A stretch of 64,000 nucleotides of DNA, taken from assembly GCA_903838675.1 (NCBI GenBank), contig CAILZI010000103.1, positions 1 through 64,000 on the forward strand, given 5' to 3'. This document shows positions 1 to 9,887 of the stretch, piece after piece. Below the pieces are notes generated by a model. The model was not told where the DNA came from and did no database searches. It saw nothing but the letters and a program-made list of their open reading frames with translations. The position numbers were made by a program, and so were the translations under genes. This DNA comes from an uncultured Verrucomicrobiota bacterium (GTDB taxonomy: Bacteria > Verrucomicrobiota > Verrucomicrobiia > Verrucomicrobiales > Verrucomicrobiaceae). Every line of letters starts with the position of its first letter. Position 1 is the first letter of the stretch.

Positions 1-1821
1 CCGTTTCAATTTCCGGAATTGGCCGGCGCGGCGCGCATGCTGGTGGCTTTTGGTGAATCAGCCAAGGACATCCCAGACACGCTGCGCCGTCTGGGTGATG
101 TGGCCAGCGGTGTCGCGGCACCGGTGGGCGAGATCGCCGAGATCTACGGCAAGGCACGTACTCAAGGCCAGCTCTTCGCGGAGGACATCAACCAGCTCAC
201 GGGACGCGGCATCCCGATCATCAAGGCTCTGGCGGATGTGCTCGGCAAACCGGAGAGCGCCATTAAAAAGCTCGGCGAAGAGGGCAAGATAACGTTCCCG
301 CTGATTGACCAGGCCTTCCGCAACATGACGGCCTCAGGCGGTCAGTTTTACCACATGATGGAAGAGCAGGCAGGCACCACCAACGGCCTGCTTAGCACGC
401 TTGAGGACGGTGTGAACAGCCTGTTTTTGGAGTTTGGCAAACCGCTGAACGATGCCATCAAACCCATCCTCACCGATGCCATTGACCTGGCCGAGCAGCT
501 CAAGCCGGTGATCGCAGATGTGGGCGTACACATGGGCGTGGCGCTCGGTGCAGTGCGGGACTTCATCTCGGAGGCCAAGGACGGCAGCGGCATGGCCAGT
601 TCGATGGGCAATGCGCTGTGGGAGATGCTGCAGAAAGTTGCCAGTAAGATGATGGTGCCATTTGAGGCGGCATGGGCGGGCATGGCCTCTCTGGGCAATG
701 ATTTGATCGAGTGGCTCAAGCCTGTGGGAGGCTGGCTGGCCGCCACGCTGGAAAGCGCGGCCATGTCGTTCGGGCGCACCATCATGAAGCAGCTCGCGGA
801 AGTGTTTGAATCCTTGCCGATGCACATGGGGGAGGCGGCTGCCAAATCTCTGAATAAATCAGCCACCGCTGCCAGCCAGGCGGCCAGCGTGGCCAATCGC
901 CATGCCAAAAATGCAGAAAAGAAGATAGAAGCGCCAACGGCTAAGGGCGCAGCGAATTCGTTGGATAAGGCAGCAGGGGCAACACGCGGAGTTTTGGGCG
1001 GCTACTTGGACAAAGCTAATGCGCCATCACCATTCGCGCTGCCGCCTTCTTCTCTTAATAAAGATTACAACCCGATGTTTCCAGGCGGTGTTTTGCCTCC
1101 TGGGGCCAAGGCGGGCAAGGGCACGCTCGCGCCATCAGCGCTGGATGCGCCCGGACCCGGCGGCGTGCCGAACTCCATGCTGAATGGATTTGTGGCCAGC
1201 CCAGCCGCAAAGGACGCTGGCGGCAAGGCAGTGGGGGTCGATAAAGCCATCGCGGGCGTCAATGCGCCCAAGGAAGACAAGGGCGCTGAGAAGAAGGCCG
1301 AGCAGCAGAAAAAATTCCTAAACTACGAGCAAAAAGAATCCGAGATCATGAAGGCGCTCGTTGCTGGCGACACGGCGCGGGCGGCGGCCTTGAAGCAGCA
1401 ATTTCAGGTCTTGAAAGAGACTGATGCCATCAAGGAAAAAGGCGGTGTAACAGATGACAAGGCACTGGCTCAAGCGCGTGAAAAAGTGGCGCTGCAGGAG
1501 AAGTACAAAGCCCTGTCAAATGCTCCCATGGTGCCAGCCGCCGTCAAAAAAGGCATGGCTGCCAGCGGTGATGATGGTCCACGCAAAATCCATGGCTACA
1601 GCCAGAGCCAGGGCGGGCGGATGATGGGCGGTAAAACCGGCCCGCTGAGCGCGCCGGGCCCTAAAAGGTTGCCCAGCCCCGGGGCCGCGAAGGCCTCGCA
1701 GAGCCGCCGCGAGGCTGCCACGACGGCGGCGCGGAGTGGTGGCGGGGGTGGCACGCACCCGCTGATGGCGATGATCAAGGACATGCAGAACAAGCTCAAC
1801 TCGCTGGCGGTGGCGAAGTAA
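1..1821 (+). CDS. Phage-type tail tape measure protein (5' truncated by window edge)
   Basis: Frame open from base 1 (PFQFPELAGAARMLVAFG...). The N-terminal motif 'GRGIPIIKALADVLGKPESAIKKLGEEGKITFPLIDQAF' is typical of tape-measure domains. Ala/Lys-rich C-terminal region. Confidence 0.75.
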   Translation, partial: PFQFPELAGAARMLVAFGESAKDIPDTLRRLGDVASGVAAPVGEIAEIYGKARTQGQLFAEDINQLTGRGIPIIKALADVLGKPESAIKKLGEEGKITFPLIDQAFRNMTASGGQFYHMMEEQAGTTNGLLSTLEDGVNSLFLEFGKPLNDAIKPILTDAIDLAEQLKPVIADVGVHMGVALGAVRDFISEAKDGSGMASSMGNALWEMLQKVASKMMVPFEAAWAGMASLGNDLIEWLKPVGGWLAATLESAAMSFGRTIMKQLAEVFESLPMHMGEAAAKSLNKSATAASQAASVANRHAKNAEKKIEAPTAKGAANSLDKAAGATRGVLGGYLDKANAPSPFALPPSSLNKDYNPMFPGGVLPPGAKAGKGTLAPSALDAPGPGGVPNSMLNGFVASPAAKDAGGKAVGVDKAIAGVNAPKEDKGAEKKAEQQKKFLNYEQKESEIMKALVAGDTARAAALKQQFQVLKETDAIKEKGGVTDDKALAQAREKVALQEKYKALSNAPMVPAAVKKGMAASGDDGPRKIHGYSQSQGGRMMGGKTGPLSAPGPKRLPSPGAAKASQSRREAATTAARSGGGGGTHPLMAMIKDMQNKLNSLAVAK

Positions 1822-1870
1822 CCCCCGCTGAGCGGTTCGTCAGGCGTCTTGCGTGATGGCTCCTTGAGCG

Positions 1871-2521
1871 ATGCCCATCACCGACCTCGCCGCCACGGCT
1901 GTACTGACCTCTCTGACGAGCGGCGAGTGGACGCCGCTGAAAGCGGTGTCGACGCCCCAAGAGCATGGCTTTGACCATCTGGAGGTGGAGTGGTACTGCG
2001 ACTTTAAAGGCACGGCGAAAACGGCCTTGGAAGTGGCGGCAGACTTCCCCCTGGGGCACCGCTATTACACGGATGATTTTTGGATGCGTGGCGGGACGCC
2101 GGCCTGTGTGGGTGGCAACGTGTGGAAGTTCACAGCGCACTATGAGGGACGAATCAGCAGCGACAAGCCGCTGAGCATCCGCATACAGAGCACGAACGAG
2201 GTCTTCAGCATCGACAGCCTGAGCATCGGTAGCTACGTGGACCTGCCGGCCAACGTGCGCGAGGCCGACCCAAGCGTGAACATCGGCTATGTGCTGATAG
2301 GTACTGAACCGCCAACGAATCTGGTGGGGACTTCCGGCACGCCCGCTGTCTCGCCAGCGGTGCGCGCCGGCGTCTGGGGGGCGCTGTCAGCCAAGCGCTT
2401 CAACTTCCCCAGTGCGTGGATCTTCACCGACGTGGATGTGGATCAAATCGCCGGCAGTGACCCTTTAGCCTACTGGGTGCAGGAGAGCTGGCAGTACTAT
2501 CAAGAATTCCTGCCATCATGA
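1871..2521 (+). CDS. Hypothetical protein, tail-module associated
   Basis: 216-aa intact ORF directly downstream of the tape measure gene; overlaps the next ORF by ATGA. Confidence 0.6.
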   Translation: MPITDLAATAVLTSLTSGEWTPLKAVSTPQEHGFDHLEVEWYCDFKGTAKTALEVAADFPLGHRYYTDDFWMRGGTPACVGGNVWKFTAHYEGRISSDKPLSIRIQSTNEVFSIDSLSIGSYVDLPANVREADPSVNIGYVLIGTEPPTNLVGTSGTPAVSPAVRAGVWGALSAKRFNFPSAWIFTDVDVDQIAGSDPLAYWVQESWQYYQEFLPS

Positions 2522-3630
2522 TCCCTGTGCCACTAGCGCAGCAGCCGCTGGCCCCAGGGGCGCGCCTGGTCTCAGGCGCGCTGCTCAATCGCATCGCTGC
2601 CGCCATCCAAGCTCGAACACCGTTGAACGCCGGGCAAAGCACCGCCCAGGGCTACCGAGGCGCGGCGCAAAAAGGAGGATCGACCCCGCGCAAGATGCAG
2701 GCACCGCAGAGCTTTCAGGCCGACCGCGTCTATGTGCTGCCACAGGCCACACTGAAGCGCTTTGCCGATGACCTCAAGGCCCGCACCCCCAGCGATGAGG
2801 GCGTGAGAGACAAGCCTGAGCTCCAGGCCGATGCCGTGGGCCTGCGTGGACTGCTGCGCACGCTGGAGTGGATCTCTCCTGATTCGTTTGAGGCGGCCAA
2901 TCCGGCGGGCTTTCGTCTGCCGCTGGATAAGCCCAGGCTGGGCGACATGAGCGTGGAGCTGGAGCTCAAGCAGATGTTTGCCAACATGTGCTACCAAAAT
3001 GTGAACCTGGACACGCAGGAGTACATCACCAAAACGACCACGGTGAGCATTTACGACAACGGCACCATCATCGAAACCGTGACCGCCGCCGGAAACATCC
3101 AGACCTGGCAATTTGATGCCGCGCCATCGGACTGCGCCACCCTGGTGTACACCAGCGACCGCGTCGATGACTTCTCCTACGGATCGCTGGTGGGTGACCC
3201 AGTGATCACGTATGAAACGCACCCTTGCTCCGAGGCGCGTGACGCTGCGGTGGCGGCGCTGGATGCCTCAACTCCCAGCTCCCCAACCTATGACTTCACC
3301 TGGCCGCAGGCAGAATGGAGAGCCGCCACCGCCGGCGGCTGGACGCCGTATCCTCTGGGTAACATCGGCTGCTTTACCGACTTGGGCTCTGCGATTGGAC
3401 GCGCCTGGGCCTCCTACTACCGCTGGCGCGTGAACAACACGGGCGAGTGCCACATCAAGCTCTTCTGGGAACGCCGACTGCAATCTGACGACAGCGTACT
3501 GGAAAGCGGCAGCCTCAACATTGGACGCGGCCAAACCTCCGACTGGCTGGAGCCCCCAGCCGCCACCGCCGACCCCGCCGCGCAATGCTACGTGACCCTT
3601 GCCAGCATCCAACTCGGGCCTTACCGTTGA
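2518..3630 (+). CDS. Hypothetical protein, possible tail-associated protein
   Basis: 370-aa ORF with 4-bp ATGA overlap with the previous gene (2518-2521), same strand as the tape measure gene. Confidence 0.6.
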   Translation: MIPVPLAQQPLAPGARLVSGALLNRIAAAIQARTPLNAGQSTAQGYRGAAQKGGSTPRKMQAPQSFQADRVYVLPQATLKRFADDLKARTPSDEGVRDKPELQADAVGLRGLLRTLEWISPDSFEAANPAGFRLPLDKPRLGDMSVELELKQMFANMCYQNVNLDTQEYITKTTTVSIYDNGTIIETVTAAGNIQTWQFDAAPSDCATLVYTSDRVDDFSYGSLVGDPVITYETHPCSEARDAAVAALDASTPSSPTYDFTWPQAEWRAATAGGWTPYPLGNIGCFTDLGSAIGRAWASYYRWRVNNTGECHIKLFWERRLQSDDSVLESGSLNIGRGQTSDWLEPPAATADPAAQCYVTLASIQLGPYR

Positions 3631-3692
3631 CCCATTTCACGCGGCTTCAGACCCATTTCAAAATCGGGGCGCGTTACGCGAAGCGCTAGATT

Positions 3693-3933
3693 GGAATGAC
3701 GAATGAGTAAATCCGAATGTCTAAATAATGACGAAGTTCTAATTTCGAAGCATGCAGGGCGTCATTGGAGGTATTTGCCGGAAAGAAGTGTCCTCAGCAG
3801 CGCCGCTTCGCACCATCCTTCGAGCTTCGGCATTCGGGATTATTTCGTCATTGACTCGCTTCGCTCACCCTCCGGGCTCCCTTCGGTCGTCTGTCTCGCT
3901 CTGCTCGGCTCGGGTTTACTCATTCGTCATTCC
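3693..3933. repeat. Intergenic element bounded by a perfect 19-bp inverted repeat
   Basis: ggaatgacgaatgagtaaa (3693-3711) and tttactcattcgtcattcc (3915-3933) are exact reverse complements. Internal 'aatgacgaa'/'ttcgtcatt' words. Confidence 0.75.
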
Positions 3934-4089
3934 GCCCCTTTTGCCAATCAAGCCCTCATTCCCCCCCAAAGTAGCGCCCTGCTCCACAACGCCCTTAAAA
4001 ATCCCTCCTCGGGTGGCACTCGAAATGCTACTTGATTGTTGGTAACTGGTGGAGATTGATGCGCCCCGTGCCTTGCTTCCCCTTCCGAT

Positions 4090-5592
4090 ATGATTGTTTG
4101 GGATAACTTCTTCTGGTTTACCAGCTACATCCTCGTTTTCACCGCCCTGTCCGCCTTTGGCGCGCACAGAATCAAGGTGTTATACCACTTTTGGAAACAC
4201 CGACTCGACGTGCCGGTGCCGCACCATGAGTTTGCCGAACTGCCCGTCATCACGGTGCAGCTCCCCATCTTCAACGAGCTCCACGTCGTGGAAAACCTCC
4301 TGCGCACCGTCAGCGCCCTGGACTACCCGCGCGACCGCCTGCAGATCCAGGTGCTGGACGATTCCACCGACGAAACCGCCGCCCACGCCGAGAAGCTTTC
4401 CGCCAATCTGAAGGCCCAAGGCTTCGACATCGAGTACCGCCACCGCAGCAACCGCAACGGCTTCAAAGCCGGCGCGCTGGACGAAGGCATGGCCTCCGCC
4501 AAGGGCGAATACATCTGCATTTTCGACGCCGACTTCCAGCCCGCGCCTGACTACCTCAAGCAGGTGATCCACCACTTCACCGACGAGAAAGTCGGCATGG
4601 TGCAGGCACGCTGGGGCCACCTGAACAAGAATTTCTCCCTCCTCACCAAGCTGCAGGCCCTGTTTCTGGATGGCCACCTTGTGCTGGAGCAGACCGCCCG
4701 CAGCCGCCACGGCGAATTCCTCAACTTCAACGGCACCGCCGGCATCTGGCGGCGCAAGGCCATCGAAGGCGGTGGCGGCTGGCAGCACGACACGCTGACG
4801 GAAGACCTCGACCTCAGCTACCGCGCGCAGCTCAAAGGCTGGAAATTCATCTACCTCAAGGATGTCGTCGTCCCCGCCGAGCTCCCGCCGGACATGGACG
4901 GCTTCAAGAGCCAGCAGCACCGCTGGACCAAAGGCTCCATTCAGGTGTGCAAAAAGACCCTCGGCAACGTGTGGCGCAGCGACATCCCCCTGCGCCTGAA
5001 GATCGAGGCCACCTCGCACCTCACGTCGAATTTCGCCTACCTGCTCACCCTCTGCACCCTGGTGCTCATGTACCCTGCCAACTTCGTGATGGGCAGCAGC
5101 TGGCACAAGGCCGTCTTCGTCGATGTGCCCGTGTTCTTCTTCGCCTCCCTCAGCGTCATCGTGTTTTACATGACCGCGCAGGGTGCCCAGGGCAAATACG
5201 GCTGGCTCAAGGCCCTGCCCTATGTGCCCATGCTGCTCGCCCTCGGCATCGGCATGAGCATCAACAACGGCAAGGCCGTGCTCGAGGCGCTGCTGAATCA
5301 GTCCTCCGAATTCGTACGCACGCCGAAATACGGCATGGAAAACAAAGCGCAGGCCAGCAAGCAGCGCTCTCGCTACAAGGCCGGCAAGTCCATCGCCCTG
5401 TGGATCGAAGTCATCCTCACCGGCTACTTCGGCTGGATGATCGGCCTCGCCGCCCAGCGCGGCCAGTGGGGCAGCATTCCGTTCCTCCTGCTCTTCCTGT
5501 TTGGCTTCGGCTACGTGGCCGCCGGTTCGCTGATGAAGCGCTTTTCGATGGCTGCCTGGCAGGCACCGCAGCCGGCTCCGGTGGCGGTGTGA
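4090..5592 (+). CDS. Glycosyltransferase family 2, cellulose/mannan synthase-like, membrane
   Basis: 500 aa; [21 protein letters not shown] and QQHRWTKGS (D,D,D,QxxRW) motifs; C-terminal TM helices. Confidence 0.88.
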   Translation: MIVWDNFFWFTSYILVFTALSAFGAHRIKVLYHFWKHRLDVPVPHHEFAELPVITVQLPIFNELHVVENLLRTVSALDYPRDRLQIQVLDDSTDETAAHAEKLSANLKAQGFDIEYRHRSNRNGFKAGALDEGMASAKGEYICIFDADFQPAPDYLKQVIHHFTDEKVGMVQARWGHLNKNFSLLTKLQALFLDGHLVLEQTARSRHGEFLNFNGTAGIWRRKAIEGGGGWQHDTLTEDLDLSYRAQLKGWKFIYLKDVVVPAELPPDMDGFKSQQHRWTKGSIQVCKKTLGNVWRSDIPLRLKIEATSHLTSNFAYLLTLCTLVLMYPANFVMGSSWHKAVFVDVPVFFFASLSVIVFYMTAQGAQGKYGWLKALPYVPMLLALGIGMSINNGKAVLEALLNQSSEFVRTPKYGMENKAQASKQRSRYKAGKSIALWIEVILTGYFGWMIGLAAQRGQWGSIPFLLLFLFGFGYVAAGSLMKRFSMAAWQAPQPAPVAV

Positions 5593-5643
5593 GGGGGGCT
5601 CTGGAGGTTTCGCTTACACATGCATGAGGTTGGAGCATGAAGC

Positions 5644-6387
5644 TCAACCGTTGCTGCATGCAGCCGCGAGCCGTTGAAGCGTGACTTCCCAAGGAATGAT
5701 CGGCCCCATCGATTTCTTGAGGCGGTAAAGCTCAACGTCCACCGGGCGTAGCCCTTCAACGGCAAGAATGAAATTGCCCTCATGCGTGTCCACCATGACC
5801 AGTCCATCTTCATGGCGCACCCAGGCTCCGGATTGGTATTCGAAGCCGGCAGCCCGCAGCCAGCGGTTGATCTCGCGCTGATCTGGGTTGGGAAATTCTG
5901 GATCTGCCGCGAGCACAAACGGCTGCTTCATGACAATGCGTACGCCCTCCGCTGTGGGAATCACCGCAACCAGCTCCGCACAATCACCAAACGCCACATT
6001 GGCCAGGTGCCAGCGCTCCAAATAATGCAATGGCGTTACCATGGGAATGCGATTACGCCCATTGCGCAAACGCAACTCCGGCTCGGTGACTTTGATCAGC
6101 ACACCGGAATCACTCGGATCCTGAAACACCTCATGCTCGTTGCCACCTTCTAGGGCAGAAAGCAGTGAGAGCCATTCTTCTGACGAAACAAGGCCGTGGC
6201 CTTCGGCGAAACGAAGTAAGGCTCCGTAGGCACCACCTGCCCCAGTTTCCGACGCTGCCTCGCACTGGCCTTGAACTGCCGTACCACCTGCGCATGCGTC
6301 ACCACGGAGGACCGTGATGGCTGCGAAAAGGAGGCTGGATTTTCTAAACTCATTTGGCATCGAAAGTCGAAGACGGCGCAAAGTCAA
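5644..6387 (-). pseudogene. Polyvalent-protein-type kinase-like domain (phage/mobile-element family), probable frame break near the N-terminus
   Basis: 'GGNEHEVFQDPSDSGVLIKVTEPE...YLERWHLANVAFGD...MKQPFV...INRWLRAAGF...WVRHEDGLVMVDTHEGNFI' resembles the kinase-like domain of phage polyvalent proteins. A second frame (6150-6353) gives a more GC3-typical N-terminus. Confidence 0.55.
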
Positions 6388-6503
6388 TGATTCTGGGCGT
6401 ATTGCAAGCCGGAGCGTAGCCGCAATCCCCTAACCCACCGGCTTGTTTAGCGGAAGCGCGTAGCACTCGCACAATGTCAGCGCCACGCTCTTTCATGAGC
6501 CCG

Positions 6504-6818
6504 TCACTCCTCCATGCTCCCGCACGTCGAGCAGAACCCGTCCAGCTCGTCACGGATGCTTCGCAGCAGATGCAGATCCCACCATTCGCCCGGGCCTTCG
6601 CATTCCAGCAGCAGTCTCGGGATCTCATTCACTTTCAGCGCCTCATGGTCCAGCATGGAACGGCGAGCATCGGGCGACAGGCACACGCCGTATTTGGCGC
6701 AGACCAGATCCATGAACTGAGAAAGCTGTTCCGGGGGCATTGAGTCGACGATCATGATTGTTTGGTAACCTGGCAGATCATATCCTGACGCTCTAAGCAC
6801 AGCACGCAGCATTTGCAT
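6504..6818 (-). CDS. Hypothetical protein (about 83-104 aa), upstream neighbour of the kinase-like gene
   Basis: C-terminal part of supplied ORF 6504..7862; plausible ATG starts at 6818 or at the internal MIVDSMPPEQ. The remainder of that ORF is antisense to the PQQ-like gene. Confidence 0.45.
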   Translation of the reverse strand: MQMLRAVLRASGYDLPGYQTIMIVDSMPPEQLSQFMDLVCAKYGVCLSPDARRSMLDHEALKVNEIPRLLLECEGPGEWWDLHLLRSIRDELDGFCSTCGSMEE

Positions 6819-6878
6819 GCTCCATCCACCAAACACCCCGCGTAACTTTCCCCCTCGCTCCGGGTTATCTCTCCCCGC

Positions 6879-8183
6879 ATGAAATTGCTCTCCCGCGCTT
6901 ATCCTTTCGCCCTCACGCTCGCTCTCGCCACGCCCACGCTTCTCACCGCCGCTGGCAATGACTGGCCGCGCTTTCTTGGCCCCACGGGGGCGGCCATGGT
7001 CACAGAATCGAAGGTTCCGTTGAAGTGGAGCGACACGGAGAACCTGCTGTGGAAAGCGGACATGCCCGGACCCGGCGCCTCCAGCCCCATCGTGCTCGGA
7101 GACAAGGTCTTCATCACCTGCTGGACCGGCTATGGCGACAAACCCGGCGCGAACGACATGCGCCAGCTCGTGCGGCATTTGCTCTGCCTCAGCCGTGCCG
7201 ATGGCAAGGTGCTGTGGGATGCCAAGGTGCCCAGCGCTGCGGTGGAGGATGTGTTTCAGGGCTTCATCACCGAGCACGGCTACGCCACCCACACGCCCGT
7301 CACCGATGGCGAGCGCGTCTATGTGTTCTTCGGCAAGAGCGGCGCGCTGGCCTTTGACCTCCAGGGCAAGCAGCTCTGGCAGACCTCCTGCGGCACCAGC
7401 TCCGGCCAGCGGCGCTGGGGTTCCGCAGCCAGCCCCATCGTGCATGGAAACCTGCTCATCGTGAATGCCAATGACGAAAGCCAGACGATCTTCGGCCTCG
7501 ACAAACGCACCGGCAAAGTCGTGTGGAAAGCCGAGGGCGACTTCGGCATGGCCTACGGCACGCCCAACATCCTGAAGCGCGAGGGCGTGGACGATCTCGT
7601 CATCGCCGTGCCGCAGGAATTGTGGGGCATGAATCCAGACACCGGCAAGCTGCGCTGGTATGCCACCCACGGCCTCACCGGCAACGTCTCCCCTAGTTTC
7701 GTCCCCGGTGGTGGCGACACCGTCTATGTCTTCGGCGGCTTCCCCTCCACACGCGGCACCGCCATCAAGCTCGGCGGCAAAGGCGATCTCGGTGCCAAAG
7801 CCATTCTCTGGGACAGCAAATCCAGCTCCTACGTCCCCACGCCCATCCTCAAAGACGGCCACCTCTACGTCATCAACGATCAGGGCTTCGCGCTCTGCAT
7901 CGATGCCAAGACCGGTGCAGAAGTGTACCGCGAACGCGCCACCATGGGCTCACGCGGCGGCGGCAAGCCCTTCTACGCTTCGCCTGTGCTCGTGGGTGAC
8001 AAGCTCGTCTGCGTCTCCCGCCGTGACGGCGCTTTCATCCTTGCCGCCAAGCCCACCTACGAGCTCCTCGCCACCAACGTCTTCGCCCTGGACACCACCC
8101 ACTTCAACGGCACCCCCGCCGTCAGCGGAGACCTCCTCATCCTGCGCAGCAACAAGGCCGTGTACTGCGTGGGAACGAAGTGA
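6879..8183 (+). CDS. PQQ-like beta-propeller repeat protein (BamB-like), exported
   Basis: 434 aa; signal peptide; repeated 'GKxxW' propeller motifs (DGKVLWDAK, GKQLWQT, GKVVWKAEG, GKLRWYA). Confidence 0.85.
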   Translation: MKLLSRAYPFALTLALATPTLLTAAGNDWPRFLGPTGAAMVTESKVPLKWSDTENLLWKADMPGPGASSPIVLGDKVFITCWTGYGDKPGANDMRQLVRHLLCLSRADGKVLWDAKVPSAAVEDVFQGFITEHGYATHTPVTDGERVYVFFGKSGALAFDLQGKQLWQTSCGTSSGQRRWGSAASPIVHGNLLIVNANDESQTIFGLDKRTGKVVWKAEGDFGMAYGTPNILKREGVDDLVIAVPQELWGMNPDTGKLRWYATHGLTGNVSPSFVPGGGDTVYVFGGFPSTRGTAIKLGGKGDLGAKAILWDSKSSSYVPTPILKDGHLYVINDQGFALCIDAKTGAEVYRERATMGSRGGGKPFYASPVLVGDKLVCVSRRDGAFILAAKPTYELLATNVFALDTTHFNGTPAVSGDLLILRSNKAVYCVGTK

Positions 8184-8227
8184 GATGAGGCACTCGAATC
8201 TGCGCCGCTCCGCTTCACCACCCGACG

Positions 8228-9076
8228 CTACGCAATCCTTCTCCGCCTGCTGAACAACCCGTACTTCGGACTGCAGATGTAGGCGATAAGAAACAGAGTG
8301 CCCAGCACCACAATGATCGTGGCGCTCACACTCCAGCCGAGCGGATACGCTAAAAAGAACGCAGCCACCGAACCAATGGCTCCCACAATCCCACCGCCCC
8401 AAAACAGCGTGCGGGCGTTGTCGGTCAGCAGGTAGATCGTGGCCGCAGGCGCGACCATGAGCCCGACGCTGAGAATGCAGCCCACCGCCTGCAGCGATGA
8501 AATCAGCACCAGGATGGTGACGGCAAACATGGCGTAGTTCAGCAGTCGCACCGGCACGCCGAGGCTCGCGGCGATGTTCGGTTCAAACAGGTAAATGAGC
8601 AGCGGGCGCTGCAGCGCGGTGAGCGTGATCACCGCAATGGCGCTGATGCCATACGCGATCCACAGGTCGGAGTCCGCCATGCCAACGATGCTGCCAAAGA
8701 GCCATTCATCCAGCTTCTGGCGCATGTCGAGGTTCTTCAAAATCAGCACGCCGGCGGCAAAGGCCGTGGTGTACAGCACGCCCATGGCGGTGTCCTGATC
8801 CAGGCGCGAGGTGCGGGAAAGAAAGATGGAACCGAGGCCCACAATCAGCGCTGCGAAGATGGCTCCGGCCAGGGCGCTCCATTGCGTGAGTCCGCCGATC
8901 AGCACCGCCACGGCGATGCCCGGCAGCAGGGAATGCGACAGGGTGCCGATCCTGAGCGCGTCTTTGCGCAGCACCACAAAGGCGCTGACAAAGCCGTTGG
9001 CAAAACCAATCATCAAACACGCCATCAACGTGCGTTTGGCGATGGGTTCGGCAAGGAAGTCGGTGAAGGTGGACAT
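8228..9076 (-). CDS. znuB: Metal (Zn/Mn) ABC transporter permease
   Basis: MSTFTDFLAEPIAKRTLMACLMIGFANGFVSAFVVLRKDALRIGTLSHSLLPG...; ABC-3 family permease with multiple TM helices; adjacent to ATPase and SBP. Confidence 0.85.
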   Translation of the reverse strand: MSTFTDFLAEPIAKRTLMACLMIGFANGFVSAFVVLRKDALRIGTLSHSLLPGIAVAVLIGGLTQWSALAGAIFAALIVGLGSIFLSRTSRLDQDTAMGVLYTTAFAAGVLILKNLDMRQKLDEWLFGSIVGMADSDLWIAYGISAIAVITLTALQRPLLIYLFEPNIAASLGVPVRLLNYAMFAVTILVLISSLQAVGCILSVGLMVAPAATIYLLTDNARTLFWGGGIVGAIGSVAAFFLAYPLGWSVSATIIVVLGTLFLIAYICSPKYGLFSRRRRIA

Positions 9077-9083
9077 CGTTGTG

Positions 9084-9887
9084 CTAGTTGCTGGCTGCGG
9101 GTTCCACGTTGTCGTAGGCGCTGGCGATGCTGGCCGGCGTGAACGCCTCGGCCACGGGACCAAAGGCCACCTGATGCCGGCGGATGATGAGCACGTCGTC
9201 AAAGTTGCTGGCCACGGTTTGCAGATCGTGATGGCTCGCGATGAGCAGCCGTCCCTCGGCGGTGAGTTCTTTGAAAAGGCGGCTCAGGTTTTCCTGCGCC
9301 GGTTTGTCGAGACCCGTGAAAGGCTCATCCAGCAGCAGCACATGCGCCTCCTGGGCCAGTGCGCGGGCGATGAAGGCTCTCTGCTGCTGGCCGCCGGAAA
9401 GCGCGCTGATCTGGCGGTCCTGCAGGTCACACAGCTCCATGCTGGTCAGCGCACGTTCCACGATGTCGGCATCGTGCCGCGAGTACTGGCGCCACCAGCC
9501 GAGATTGGGGTAGCGCCCCATTTCAACCAGGCCGCGCACGGTGATGGGAAAATTCCAGTCCACGTCCCCGCGCTGCGGCAGGTAGGCGATCTCGTGGCTG
9601 CTGCGGGTGAGCGGTTTGCCACGCCAGAGGATCTTGCCGCTGCCGCCGGGAATCAGTCCGGCGAGGGATTTGAGCAGCGTGCTCTTGCCCGCACCATTCG
9701 GGCCGATGAGGGCCATGCTGCGGCCGCATTCAGTCGCGAAGCTGATCTTCTCCAGCGCCAGCACTTCCTGGTAGCGCACGCTGAGATCAATGACTTCCAG
9801 CCGGTGATGCTGCGTGTGCGCGCAACCTCCGCCCCAGCAGACGTGCTCCTTGGTGTGGGAATGGGGGGCGGCGGTGCTCATTTCCAT
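9084..9887 (-). CDS. znuC: Metal ABC transporter ATP-binding protein with His/Cys-rich N-terminal extension
   Basis: Walker A GPNGAGKST, signature LSGGQQQR, Walker B LLLDEPF. N-terminus MEMSTAAPHSHTKEHVCWGGGCAHTQHHRLEV. Confidence 0.88.
   Translation of the reverse strand: MEMSTAAPHSHTKEHVCWGGGCAHTQHHRLEVIDLSVRYQEVLALEKISFATECGRSMALIGPNGAGKSTLLKSLAGLIPGGSGKILWRGKPLTRSSHEIAYLPQRGDVDWNFPITVRGLVEMGRYPNLGWWRQYSRHDADIVERALTSMELCDLQDRQISALSGGQQQRAFIARALAQEAHVLLLDEPFTGLDKPAQENLSRLFKELTAEGRLLIASHHDLQTVASNFDDVLIIRRHQVAFGPVAEAFTPASIASAYDNVEPAASN

Noticed and set aside
3703-4045. Two short plus-strand ORFs (110 and 97 aa) in the intergenic gap
   Set aside because: They lie across the inverted-repeat element, overlap in two frames and show no protein-like features.
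6504-7862. 452-aa minus-strand ORF
   Set aside because: Most of it is antisense to the PQQ-like gene; only the last ~104 codons are plausible as a gene.
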